Positions 1-10,997 of a stretch of DNA of 64,000 bases are shown here, piece by piece. The first letter of the stretch is position 1. Each line of letters opens with the position of its first letter. Under the pieces are notes generated by a model that was not told the origin of the DNA, did no database searches, and was given only the letters and a program-made list of their open reading frames with translations. Source of the stretch: Gnetum montanum (lineage: Eukaryota > Streptophyta > Gnetopsida > Gnetales > Gnetaceae); assembly GCA_015680685.1 (NCBI GenBank), contig MNCI01029492.1, positions 1,864,690-1,928,689 on the forward strand, written 5' to 3'. The position numbers and the translations under genes are program-made.

Positions 1-637
1 TCTCATCCCTCAGTCGTTGATTTCATTCTTGAATTTCGCACCCGAGCCTGACCAAACCCTATAAATACCCTATCAATTCACATAAATGGGGTTGGCAATT
101 TTGGAGTTGGACGGCTTAGGAAACTCAGACCAGCAATCATCCTTGGGTGCTTGGGCACACTTGAAATCCTGGCATCCAAGTACTTTTGACACACATCACA
201 TCACATCATCACCTCGGGGCTTGACACTTGACCTACCATTCACGCGTGCAGCTACGCTTTGACCGGTGCACATCTTTTCTAAGCAATACAATACAGTTCT
301 TTTTGCCAGCCATTTATTCTGTTTACCCTGTGCTTTACATTTAGTTTATGTTTGATTTACGTTTTATTGATAATACATTTTCTGCATACGTTTCTGTTTA
401 CATTTTATGTGCATTATTTACATTTTAAGACATTAGTTACGATAACCCCAGCGCAAGCCATAGTTTACGCTCAGGGAAGTCTTTGGTTGATTTGTGTGCA
501 GACCATCCAAGGCACTCTGCCTTCGTTTCCTTTTCCAGCTTGCCCTCAAGTGAAGGTAGGGTTAGCTATGTCTGCCCGACGATCTTTTGGTGTTTGTTTT
601 CCCTTCCAGCCTTACACCAACGATTTAGGTCAGTACA
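1..637 (+). repeat. E1 5' LTR, 3' part only
   Basis: Direct repeat of 16996-17629. The small length difference comes from short indels, one of them a 3-bp indel near 200-215. It ends in TACA just before the primer binding site. The U3 start lies outside the window. Confidence 0.92.
60..67 (+). promoter_or_regulatory. TATA box of E1 5' LTR
   Basis: TATAAATA in the context CCTATAAATACCC. The same box is kept in the 3' LTR at 17055-17062 and in the LTR of the related element E2 at 46506-46513, so it is the likely core promoter for the genomic RNA. Confidence 0.75.
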
Positions 638-643
638 GTAAAT

Positions 644-662
644 TGGCGCTAGAAGGAGGGCC
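644..662 (+). other. E1 primer binding site
   Basis: TGGCGCTAGAAGGAGGGCC starts six bases after the LTR end. E2 has the same 19-mer with one G-to-A change at 47181-47199. Its position and the leading TGG (complement of tRNA CCA) mark a tRNA primer site; I did not identify the tRNA. Confidence 0.8.
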
Positions 663-736
663 AGACTTGCTTGTTGTCTGTTAAAATGTCAATCACACTA
701 CAAAACTTATTCATCTTGTCCCTGTGAGTCTCCCTA

Positions 737-856
737 TCATAGTTGTCACGCTACAGTGGTCACGCTATCCTGTAGTTGTCACGTTGTCCTGCAGTTGTCA
801 CGCTACAGTGGTCACGCTGTCTTGCAGTTATCACGCTATAGTTGTCATGCTGCATT
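737..856 (+). repeat. TCACGCT tandem repeats in E1 leader
   Basis: Between PBS and gag the motif GTCACGCT or close variants recurs about seven times at roughly 16-18 bp spacing, with CAGTGG or TGCAG between copies. The same motif recurs in the E1 LTR (16380-16635) and in the first intron of the antisense gene (9225-10030). Confidence 0.8.
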
Positions 857-899
857 TGCTTGCATTCAGCCCATCTAGCTCAGTTTACTCACGTTCATT

Positions 900-3587
900 A
901 TGGAATCCTCCCAAATTAACTCAGTGACACTGCCAACCTCTGACTTTGGGACTGAAACCTCGAAACCTGTGACTGCTACCGAATCCATAACTGTCATCGA
1001 ATAGATTAATGCCCAAGGCCCTACACGCTAGTCACTCAGGCTACAGGGCAGAGACCCTACCTATGCGACTCTTACACCCAAACAATATAACTTTATGTGT
1101 GTCAAGATCCAAGCCAACTTACCCATTGATCGTGTAGAGAGAGAAGCAAAACGAGACTATGAACTTATCCACAAAGGAGGTCGTGAATTCATCCCTTCAG
1201 CATTTGACATAATCCCGCTCTTTGAACACCATCATAGACTCATATCCCAACTTCTCATGGTTAGAAGTCAAGCTCTATAGTTACCTCCTGAGAAAGATGA
1301 TTTCACAGCCCAATCTAAACATGGGGATTCATACCATACCGTTAGTCCCCATGCACATACAAACCCATTATTTCAACCTTTCCTGGAAGAGACTATATTT
1401 CCACCACCGGCATCTCTACAAGAAGTGGCCATTCCCATTCCCATCTTCTCCAAGTCTAACGCTCAATCTAACGCGTCCACTTCCATCATACCTCTACAAA
1501 TACAATCCCAACAACCTCCTCCTCAAACTAATGCGTGAGCGACTTTTTGACCTCAAGTGATTGGGATGCCATCGATCATACCTACTTCCACATCCATCCA
1601 TTACATACCTCAAGTGCAAATCCAACAAGCACCAATGATCACTTCACAACCTGTGACTGGGCAGTGGGTCCCACCAGATGTTTAGCAAAACCTGTCTACT
1701 CACTACAGTGTACCACATCCCATGATCTTAGCCCCGAATGTCATCCCATTGCAACAAACGACAGTTCAACAATCTCTCTTTCCACAAACGATGCCATAAT
1801 CAAGTCATTACCAACCACCATTAGCTCAAACCGCCGGTCTGCCTACCACCCAAGAATGGGCAGATACGTAGAAAATGATGCACTCATTAGTAGAAGAATT
1901 AAAATGCCTTAAAATTGTGAACACTGAGGAAGTTAAGGTACTAGACTTCTATCAAGACGATCCAATCGACCTCTCAGTCCCATCGCTAACCTTGCCAAAG
2001 GAAATTTCATTACCCCAACTTACTAAGTATAATGGAGAAGGGGACCCAAATGCTCACCTAGTAACATTTCGAACAGAATGTCTATTGCTTCAGGCATGGC
2101 CTCATGTAATTCTGCGTGTGTTTGCTATGTCCTTAACCGGAAAAGCTTTAGACTAGTACCGCGTTTTGCCCCGTAGCTCTATATCTTCTCTAGAGGACTT
2201 GTTGCATCAGTTTGTCATCCATTTCAAATACAATTTGAAACCTGAAGCCATGTTAGATAGCCTGATTCAAATTAAACAAGTGCCATTAGAGCCAGCACAG
2301 AAATTTATCCAAAGGTGGAGTGTAGCCCTGAATGAACTTCACGAGCCTATTCCTGAAACGTATCTACTTACCATCCTTAAGGCAGCCGCGAATGACTTTA
2401 TTAAATCAAAAATTTACTATTTGAAATCCCATACCTTGAGCCAGGCATTTGTGCAAATTAAATACATAGAAGAGGTTGCACAAACAAGCAATGACCCAGC
2501 CTACTCTACCTTTAAGAGCCAACATACGAGGAAAGATAAATCCAAGACGACAATAGCAGCAGTGGCTGAGACAACATAACCTAGCCATCCAGAACAAAAA
2601 GGAAAATGACTTGCTATTCCAAATGGCTATGAAATAAATACACCTACGCCTACACCTGAAACTTCCTCAAATAGGAACACCAACATGGGCCACGCCTGTA
2701 CATTCAAAAGAAAAGATCCTGCTCAATACACACCCTTGCCCATGAAACCTTCATAATTTCTTGATCAGCTTCTAAAGGCCAGGCTAATTAAACATAAATA
2801 AATTTCTTCCACAGCATCTCAAAAACATGATAGATTCTGTGAATTGGCCAAAAACCCAGCCTTAGCAACAACTAATGAACCACCCATTCCAAGAGGTTTT
2901 AGGTTGGATAGGTTTTGCGAGTATCATCAACAACTCGGTCATGGAACTAATTACTGTTTCACCTTGAAACAAGATATACAACACATGATAGATAGGGGTA
3001 AAGTAGTATTCAATGAGGCAAGCCTAGTAAGACCTCAAAACCAACCCATGGGGGTCTACAAGGATCCTCTCAATGCTAGTGAAGCATCATATGTGATTAA
3101 TACTATCCATGTGGAGGATAGACAAGATGTCCCGTGAAAACCTTTTGTGATTCGTAGACCTTCAGAAAACACACCTATCCCAACATCTCCTCAAATCTCT
3201 TTCATCATATGTGCATCTCACGCACCACGAAAACCGTTCGTTATCCGCGTACCTCCTTCCGTCGCCACGACGACCATACCGTCCGAACACCGACCCATTC
3301 CCTTTGTGATCCGAGTGCCAAAACATCCTGGCACACCACCCACCTCCACTCCCTCATGACCTCTATGAGAACAACTTGTTGATAGGTTAATGAAAGAACA
3401 TCTGGAAAGAGAGAACAATCAGCACAAATTAGGACCACCAAAGCCTACATCGCTAAACGTTGTTCCTATGGGTCTGTCTGTCAATGAGCCTAGTACGAGC
3501 CATCAAAACAAGGATAATGTCATGAGTTGTGTCCCAAACCCAGCATCCTCAGTCACTAATGCGAAAATTCCTCCACAAGAAATATGA
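900..3587 (+). pseudogene. gag: E1 gag (decayed)
   Basis: One reading frame runs from the ATG at 900 through gag into protease. It has many nonsense codons (for example 1002, 1029, 1278, 1536, 1683, 2154, 2577, 3135, 3357) but no frameshift that I can find. Order: N-terminal domain to about 1280; a Pro/Gln-rich linker to about 1870; the retrotransposon gag domain, about 1990-2560 (KYNGEGDPNAHL and FIQRWSVALNEL blocks); and a zinc-knuckle-like motif C-x2-H-x5-H-x4-C near 2916-2960. A proline-rich stretch at 3140-3360 then holds three copies of a PFVIRVP-like heptapeptide. One stop falls where a Trp codon is expected (TGG to TAG at 2154). Gag would form the virus-like particle. E2 keeps the same domain order. 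Confidence 0.85.
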
Positions 3588-4592
3588 ATGCTGGGTCAAA
3601 TGGACCAAATCTCTGCAGATAAGAATGTCCCAAGCGGTAAAGATCTAGCAAGCGCGTTAACCCAGGTTACACAAGCCTTAAAACAAAAGTATACTTCTCT
3701 AAGTCTATACGACCTAGTAATGACTTCATCAGTACATCGAGAAGCTCTTGTACGGATGCTGACTTCGATCCCTATTAGTGAGGACCTTCCTGTAGATGAA
3801 CCATCCATTTATGCAGTATTGTTCTGACAACCTCAAGAATCAAAGATTACATCCCTAGAATTCCATGCCAAGGACATTAAGTTAGATGAGAAAATAGGAG
3901 AAGTCACCACTACCCCTATGTTCATAACGATACAGGTTAATCATTTCAAGATATGTAGGGTGCATGTTGATGACGACGCAGCAACAAACGTAATACCTTT
4001 TCCCATCATCGAAAAATTGGGGCTTACTGAACAAATACAGCCCACAACAACCTCTTTCTTGAAATCCTTTAGAGGTTCCCATGTTTGGGTGAAAGGTATG
4101 GTCACCTTAGATTTCATAGCAGGAAACCAATTACCCACATTAGCTGAATTCATAGTGGTTGATAAAATGCCGGGGTTTAATTTGATCCTAGGATGTCCCT
4201 AGCTAGCTCAACTTAAAGCTCTATCCTCACCAATCCACCAGGAGATCCACTTATCTTACGAGGGTGGTGAAATCATCATACATGGGGACACAATGGTATC
4301 GATCGCTTTCTCATACCCTGAGGTAAGTCAAGAGTCAGAAATTGAGTTCATTGAGCCTAAGTAAGAAACTGTGAACATACATCAAGATATGAACCCAACG
4401 TTAACTCACAACCCTACTAGGACTGAAGAAACACAAGAGGACGCAAACATAGGAGTCATTCCTATTGATGTCTCTTGGTCGAAATTACCCTTTGACATCA
4501 TCGATGAAGGGGAAGGTGAGTATAAAATCAAACCTACATGCCCAAACACACATGTTAAGCTACAAAAGATCAAGAGGCAACTCAACAACTAG
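3588..4592 (+). pseudogene. pro: E1 retroelement aspartic protease
   Basis: Same frame as gag. The core lies at about 3918-4340: MFITIQV strand, then V-D-D-D-A-A-T-N at about 3966-3990 in the place of the usual active-site D-S/T/G-G/A, then the flap and the FNLILG strand. The equivalent in E2 reads V-D-D-E-A-A-T-N, so this departure from the usual triad is shared. A stop at 4200 interrupts the LILG-x-x-WLAQL region. The frame continues through an acidic tail (stop at 4362) to 4592. The protease would process Gag and Pol. Confidence 0.8.
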
Positions 4593-4880
4593 AATGAAAT
4601 TACCACATGTCCGAAATGATGTTAAACTACCACATGTTCGAAATGATGTTAAACTACCAATTGTCTGGTACGACGTTAAACTGCCAACGAATGTCCACAA
4701 TGACATTAAACTAGCCACGGTCAGAAATGACCTGTTCCTTTTAAAAGCTTTCTAAAACTATTATTGCTTTTGGCCCACTATGGCATAAAACTAGCAATCT
4801 TTCTTCCCTTAGCAATAGAGGCAACAGTCCATCATGACTTTAAACTGGTGTGAACAGCTCGAAATGGCTTTAAACTAGGA
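4593..4880 (+). repeat. TTAAACTA-type tandem repeats after protease
   Basis: Degenerate units of about 25-40 bp built on (A/C)GA(T/C)-G-TTAAACTACCA or CTTTAAACTAG. Similar units flank pol at 10805-10880 and follow integrase at 14470-14880. E2 has them at the three matching places. No coding potential seen. Confidence 0.75.
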
Positions 4881-5244
4881 TTCAATACGTTACAAGTTTA
4901 CAAACATTCACTATATTATGTCAAATTCTCGTTCAAATGATACAAGTTACAACCTTAATTTGTTACTTCAATGTTACTTTCCTATTTTACAAGTATTGAT
5001 TCACATTTCGTTCCTCCATTTTACAGTTAGTTATACGCATATGTTCACTATAATACTTGAAAAGGCAAATAAAAAGAGAAAACAAAAAAAAAAAAGATAA
5101 TGATGAGTCAATATGGTAGTAAAATTCCAACACGTTATGTCATAACTAGGTCCAAGTTATTACATTTTTCAACCATACATTTCCATCAAAAATCCAAAAA
5201 AATCTCAAAAACATTTAGTAGCTAAAATCTGATTAACGATAAGC
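4881..5244. other. A/T-rich spacer
   Basis: AT-rich sequence with a poly-A run near 5085-5096, between the repeats and the end of the antisense gene. On the minus strand it would hold the 3' UTR of that gene. No gene seen. Confidence 0.5.
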
Positions 5245-8200
5245 TCATAGAGGGGGTTGCTCTTCAAGATCCTCTTCATCATCTGCTCTCGCTCCACTGG
5301 GGCCAGCTCCATCATTAACATGTCCCTATAATAGAAAACGGAAAACAAAACAAAACAGGTAAGAGTGGTAAAGCAAATCATGAACACAAAAAAAAAAATA
5401 GAAATACAGTAATACTAATAATGAAAACAATAAAACCATACAAAAATGAATGCCACAATAAAACACTCACAAGTGAGGAAGGCCCTAAGTTGGCCTCCAA
5501 ACGCCATAGAATCTCCCCCTCTGGCACATTTTCCCAATCCTCCTCTAGGCCAAGATCAATACTAGCCAAGGTTTTACCCTTGTCCACTGAAGTCCAAGTA
5601 GGATGCTCGAGGAAAAACATGCCTGTCAAAACCTTCCTAGAGGTGGTAGTAATGGTTCTCTCCAGAGATCCCTCCACCTTGGTGTACTCTATGAACCTGT
5701 CATAAGAAGGTCGCAAGCCTAATCCATCGATGAACATCTCCGCTCGGTGACGTTCAACTGATTCCTCCTTCAACCACTTATATTGATGCTTGTGGTCCTT
5801 TTGGTCATGCCCCCATTTTCGTACTTTTGCAGCAAAAGACTTCCAATCGTGACATTTCCTGTTCAGCAAATCTATTTGTGCTTTTTGTTCTATTAAGTCC
5901 TGCGTTGCCTGCACTTTGCTATTTAAAATCATCCAGTAACGTGCATAGGTAATTTTAGATGTGCGCCAAGTGCTATCACTAGATAGTCTAGCAACAACAA
6001 GATCATAACGAGATTGGAGATCCATGCTCTTCTCTTTCTCCTTTGTCAGTACTTTTTTCAATGAATGCACCTCGTCCCATAAGTACTCAACTGAGCATCT
6101 ACAAGTCCAAAGCTACTTGTCATTTTGTACGACACAACTAGAAATCGCATCGTACACATTCCTTGGGACTTGCTCAATATTCCCTGGTAGTTCAGGGAGA
6201 GCATCAATGTGAGTAGCTTTAGAGGGATCCCACGGAAGCTTGGCACCTGCAGTTGTAAGTACCGCATATAGGAATCAACTATAATCAATGAATGCAAAGA
6301 AGCTCAATAAACCCAAACACTTAGCGTAATACATAAAACACACATACCTTGTTCTGGATGAGCTTCTTGTAAGCGAGTAACCACATCATTAACGATGCCT
6401 TTAACAAAGTCTATCTTACTAGGAATCTCAGGCCATGGCCTTAGCTAGTCAGTTGGTGTGGGACAAGCTGGGGAGGTCACTTCAATTGGAACCTGTGTTC
6501 CTGACATCTCTGCCCAAGATGCGTGTGCCTTAGAAGTCTCAGCATTTACCTCTGATGCCAGAAACAATCAAGATAATTAAAAACAACGCATGAAAATTAA
6601 AAGGTACAAAAACATGGATTGTGCTAAAAGAAATGTACCAAAAAGCCCTTGGCTGTTTAGCTTGGGAGGATCACCAAGCTACAAAGATCCATTGAAGAAG
6701 CTATCAAGGACATCTCTTTCATCATTGGGTTGCCTGAGTGCATCCAAGGCCTTCGCAAGCTACGTCCCCATGACGTTCGTCAGATCTTCCTCTTGCGAAG
6801 TGGGAGGTTCTTCAATCATTTCTTCTCTTTCCTGTGCCTCTTCCTCCGGCCCTGTGATCACAACTTCGGGATTAGCCATTGGGGCCAAAGTCTCCCTCTC
6901 TCTCTCTGCACTCTCCTTTGATAACACCAACATTCTAACATTAGTATGAAATAGGGTACATATACATTCAACAAACATATACATTAAAATGTCACAATAA
7001 ATAGATTAATAACAATAAAATAAAATACTTACCTTCCACTGGCAGTACAAATCGAATCTTCTTTGCCCTTGGTAGTATCGCATCCGGAGTAGGCTCCCTT
7101 GGGCGTTCTTTCCTCTTCACCTTCATCTTGGACTTCCCAACAGTCTTGCCAATCAAATGTTCAGCCCTTTTCACAGACGTGCGTAGCTTAGGTTGTTCCA
7201 ATCCCAAACTATCATGGGAATGATGGGAATGGCTGGCTGCACCTCCACTAGTAACTAATACCGATTTCTCAATGTCCTCAAGTGGATCCTGGGATCTAGT
7301 GGTGCTAAATAGGTGGCGAATCTAAGGATGGGATAATTGCGAACGGTCCCTCAAAACATAGCGGTTATCATCATAAACCACCAGGAACTCAGTGAACCTA
7401 TGTAAATACCCCACAAAGAAAGCAAAGGTAAAATGAGATTTAGCATGGATGTTGGAACGTAACCTGATGATCTCCCCACGAAGACCAGATACAAGAAATT
7501 GTGCCCAGTTGTAGCACCTACCTATCTCTAAAACGACATGTATGACATGTGTGGTCTCGATCCCAAGGTTTCTCCCTTGAGAGAGAGATTTGGGGAATGC
7601 CCGTGCCCGGAAGAAAGGATATAGAAAATTCACTTCCATTGATTGGGTATCGTCTTGCATAGCAAAACCTTTGCGACCCCGAGGCACACCTAACCACTCC
7701 TCCAACTCTCTTATGACTTGGTCCTCTTTTGTTGCTTTATCTATAGACACCATGGCACCATCCATGGGCATGCCAAAAAGATCAGAGAGAAATTCAGTGG
7801 TCAAGTGAAAAGATACCTTGACCCCTTAGACCCGCGTGCTAAAATAGGAAGCATCACCATTGAAAGAATCGACAATAGTGACCATCGCACTGGCTGGAAT
7901 GCTAGGAGTCAAAGCCAAAAATAAGTCCATCAGACTCGCCCAGGTAAGGCGACTGATGGTCAGCTCAGGGGCTCCCCTCTACAACCACTTTTGTGACTAC
8001 TCCACCTCCCCAAACTTCATGAAAAGGGTGGCCTCAGTGTGCCCCATTATAACAGTGACTTCTTTGGGAGGGGTGGCTCCTGTAAAGAGAAAACATAGAG
8101 CAAAAAATCATAAACATAATACAAGATAAGGCAACAAAAGAAAAGAAAATGGAGACTAGAGCATGGTCATTTACCATTAGTAAATGGTGTAGGTGGGATA

Positions 8201-10329
8201 GGTGTAGGATCAATTCTTTGAGGGAAGGTTGGCCCATTAGAAGACCATTCCCCATGTAACCAACCATGAACTTGGCAATACTCAAGGGCTCTCGAAAACT
8301 GCCTATGGTATTCAACAAGAGTCACCTTGGTCTGGTCCAACATCGCAGCACGAAGAATGGGGCCCGCCATGAAAGTCTCTAGCGTCGTGCACACTAAGGC
8401 AAGCCTGCCATCATCATCGCGTATCCCATGTTCATCAAAGCGGGGCCTACATAGGAAAAACAACACTTGCATTTAGACGATGACATGAAATTTAAAAAGG
8501 GATAAAAATTAAACAAGACACAAAGGAGCATACCTATCCACTCTATATACCGTCCCAAGTGGGTTCTGAAATAGAGTGTGTATACGAAGGGCTAGGAAAA
8601 GTGTGTTGCTACTATTATAATGACTACACGTAGGCAGCTCCCACACACAAGTCAAAGGACGTGTAGATCTAGGACCCTTAGCAAAGCCTCCCGAAACCCT
8701 GAAAAGTCCCTCATCGATATCAGTGATAAAAGCAAGCATGCCTTGTGTAGATCCAAGCAACATTGTCTCGATGATGTCACGAGCTAACTATTCGCTCAGG
8801 TGAGACCATATAACCACACTAAAATGTTGCAAGACAAAGGACAAAAATGAACTAACACTGAGGTGAAACCATATCAAATGGGACCCGATGCACATGTCAT
8901 AAGGGGGTGTGTTCTTTCCAAAGGGGCCAAACCAAGCAAGCAACCTAACAAGCTCAACCACGAGAAGAGAAGGTTTAGCTCCCTTGCACACAATCAACCC
9001 AATGCCAGAAACATTAGGTAAGTGAAAAATTTTAGTGCTACCAATAGATCAAAACCACATAGGCCAAGAAATCACATAAACAAACACTTGGAATGCACAG
9101 CTTCACGCCATGAGACAAGAACACCAATATCTATTTAGTGTATCTAATGCTCATTGGCATACATTAGAATCCATGCCACGATAAATCCACATAAAAATGC
9201 AAAAACATAAACACTTAGGAACTGCTCTAGCCCAACTCACGCTGGGCATTCCCACAAGCAGGTCACGCTGGGCATTCCCACCAACAAAGTCACGCTGCCT
9301 GCCAGGCTAAAAAATTCACAAATCATGCTGCCCTGGTAGGCTCAAAAATTCACAAGTCACACAAGTCATGCTACCCTACCAGGCTGAAAAAATTCACAAG
9401 TCACATTGCCCTGCCTCCAAAATCAAAATTTGGCAGTCACGCTGCCCTTCCAAGGATTAAAAATTGGCAATCATGCTGAAAATTAGCAGCTCACATTACC
9501 AGGGAGGGCAAGGCACTCATGCCCCAACAAATCAAAAATTTGCAAGACACTCATGCTCCAACAAATTGAAAATTTGCAGGACATTCATGCTGCCAGAGAA
9601 GCTGAAAGTCATGACTGAGCTTTTCTCTGGAACGTTGGCCATTATTGACTTAAAACCTTGCTGCCATGGGCAAAACCCAAACATTCACAAGTCACGCTGC
9701 CCTGGGCAGGCTCAAAAATTACAAGTCACACCACCTTGCCCAAGGGACAAAATTTTATAGCCACGTTGCCCTCTAAAATTGAAAAATTTTGTCCAAAAAT
9801 TCGAAGTCATCATGTTCATTCCCTGCCCTGAAATCCAGAAAAATTAGCAAGTAACGCTGCCCTGAAAAATTACAAGTCGCGTCGCTCTCAAAAATCAAAA
9901 GTTTTTGCAGAACAAAGAAATCCCAAGTTCACGTTGGCTTTCCCCTAATAGTCACGCCAAGAAAGCCCAAAACCCTGCAACCAGAATGCCAAGAAAGTCA
10001 GAAATTTTGCAGCTAGAACGCCAAGGAAACCGAAAACCCATATGCACTCACGCTCGAAACTAGCATTCACCCAAAATCGCAATCCCAAAAACCCTAAGAA
10101 AACAATAGCTTAAAAATCCCAAGATCATAACCATAAAATCTTACCCTAGGTAATGCTACTGGAGGAAAATAAGGGAGAAGCAAACTTACCCGTGCAAAGC
10201 CTTCTTCCACATTGGAATCCTGGCTTGGGGAAGATGCTGGAGAAGCTCTTCGCTCTCCTCTACGAATGCCAGATCCGCCTGTCTTTTCCCCTTGTCCCGA
10301 CTTGCCTTTCCCCTACCCTTGTCCTTCAT
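5245..10329 (-). pseudogene. Multi-exon antisense accessory gene of E1
   Basis: Eight exons read right to left: 10329-10190, 9037-8534, 8446-8175, 8079-7033, 6905-6639, 6551-6348, 6246-5471, 5325-5245. All introns have GT/AG ends, for example AAG|GTAAGTATT at 7033 and CACGG|GTAAGTTTG at 10190. Phases match at every junction, and the exons total 3291 nt (1096 codons plus TGA). I count nine in-frame stops and no frameshift. The product has a short Lys/Arg-rich N-terminus, a domain with HFSVVIWSHL and YNSSNTLFLALRIHTLFQNP, a block with HGWLHGEW, a large central region, a basic stretch (KSKMKVKRKERPRE), a Glu-rich stretch, a coiled-coil-like segment from about 6070, and an AGPSG tail. The same blocks and intron positions occur in E2. 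I do not recognise the family with confidence; a distant relation to the plant transposon-like accessory ORFs of Tat elements is possible. Confidence 0.8.
9225..10030. repeat. TCACGCTG repeat field in antisense intron 1
   Basis: Many dispersed copies of GTCACGCTGCCC or GTCACGCTGGGCATTCCCA and decayed variants, separated by AAAAATT-CACAAG spacers. It lies inside the proposed first intron (9038-10189) of the antisense gene. The motif is the one seen in the E1 leader and LTR. Confidence 0.75.
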
Positions 10330-10461
10330 GTTGCCTTGTGCACGCTGACGCTATTGACGGCAAGTCACGCTAATATCGTAGCTCACGTTGCACTCCTAAG
10401 TCACGTTGCAGTCAAGAAGTCACACTAGTACAAAATGCCCTTCCTCCACTTTAAAATCGCC

Positions 10462-10470
10462 TTTTTAAAC
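10462..10470 (-). promoter_or_regulatory. TATA-like box of E1 antisense gene
   Basis: GTTTAAAAA on the minus strand, about 133 bp upstream of the proposed ATG (10329). E2 has TATAAATA about 132 bp upstream of the matching ATG. The similar spacing supports a promoter, although this E1 box is a weaker match. Confidence 0.45.
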
Positions 10471-10474
10471 CCAA

Positions 10475-10997
10475 CACATTCTATTTTTTTTATCTTCTTT
10501 TGTTTTACTTTATTTTTCTCTCACTTTATATTTGATTTATTTGTTTAAATTTGTTTTCCTTTGTGTTATATGTTGGCCTGCATCCCTCATTATTCCAGCC
10601 TCTGGAGATGAGGCCCAAAATTTTTCTTCTTATGAGAAAGAGGAAAAAAACACAAAAAAATCAACAACAACAATAAACATGTAGGAACATCTGGAAATAC
10701 GTAATGATGCACATAAAATTCATAAAACTTTAAAATCTTCATAAACTTATTGTTCACTCAAAAATTTAAAAGTCGGATTTTAAAAATGGTGCATACACTC
10801 GGTCCAAATGACAAGTCAACATAAGTGGCCCGGTATGGCCTTAAATTGCCATCTGGCTTAGTATGGGCTTAAACTGCCATGACTCCTGCCGCATCTCCCA
10901 ATTTTTGTTAGTACTTAGTTCGCTTATATTTAGTAACTCCTTCGCCAAGAGGATGTCTCTTACTCCGCTCCCATTTTAAATTGCTAGGGGCAAGCAC
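10475..10997. other. Spacer before pol, with possible 3' splice site
   Basis: T-rich then A-rich sequence with TTAAACT-type repeats at about 10805-10880. Just before the pol ATG is a pyrimidine-rich stretch and TTGCTAG (AG at 10986-10987). The matching place in E2 has TTGTGGCAG. This is a candidate acceptor for a sense intron that would remove the antisense gene region. Confidence 0.45.

Noticed and set aside
4516-4517. Splice donor GTGAGTAT joining gag-pro in frame to pol
   Set aside because: Joining to the acceptor before 10988 gives a frame different from pol, and E2 lacks a donor at the aligned site. Kept only as a possible non-fusion donor.
10153-10428. Plus-strand 91-codon frame
   Set aside because: It overlaps the first exon of the antisense gene on the other strand, which has a matching homologue and splice donor in E2.
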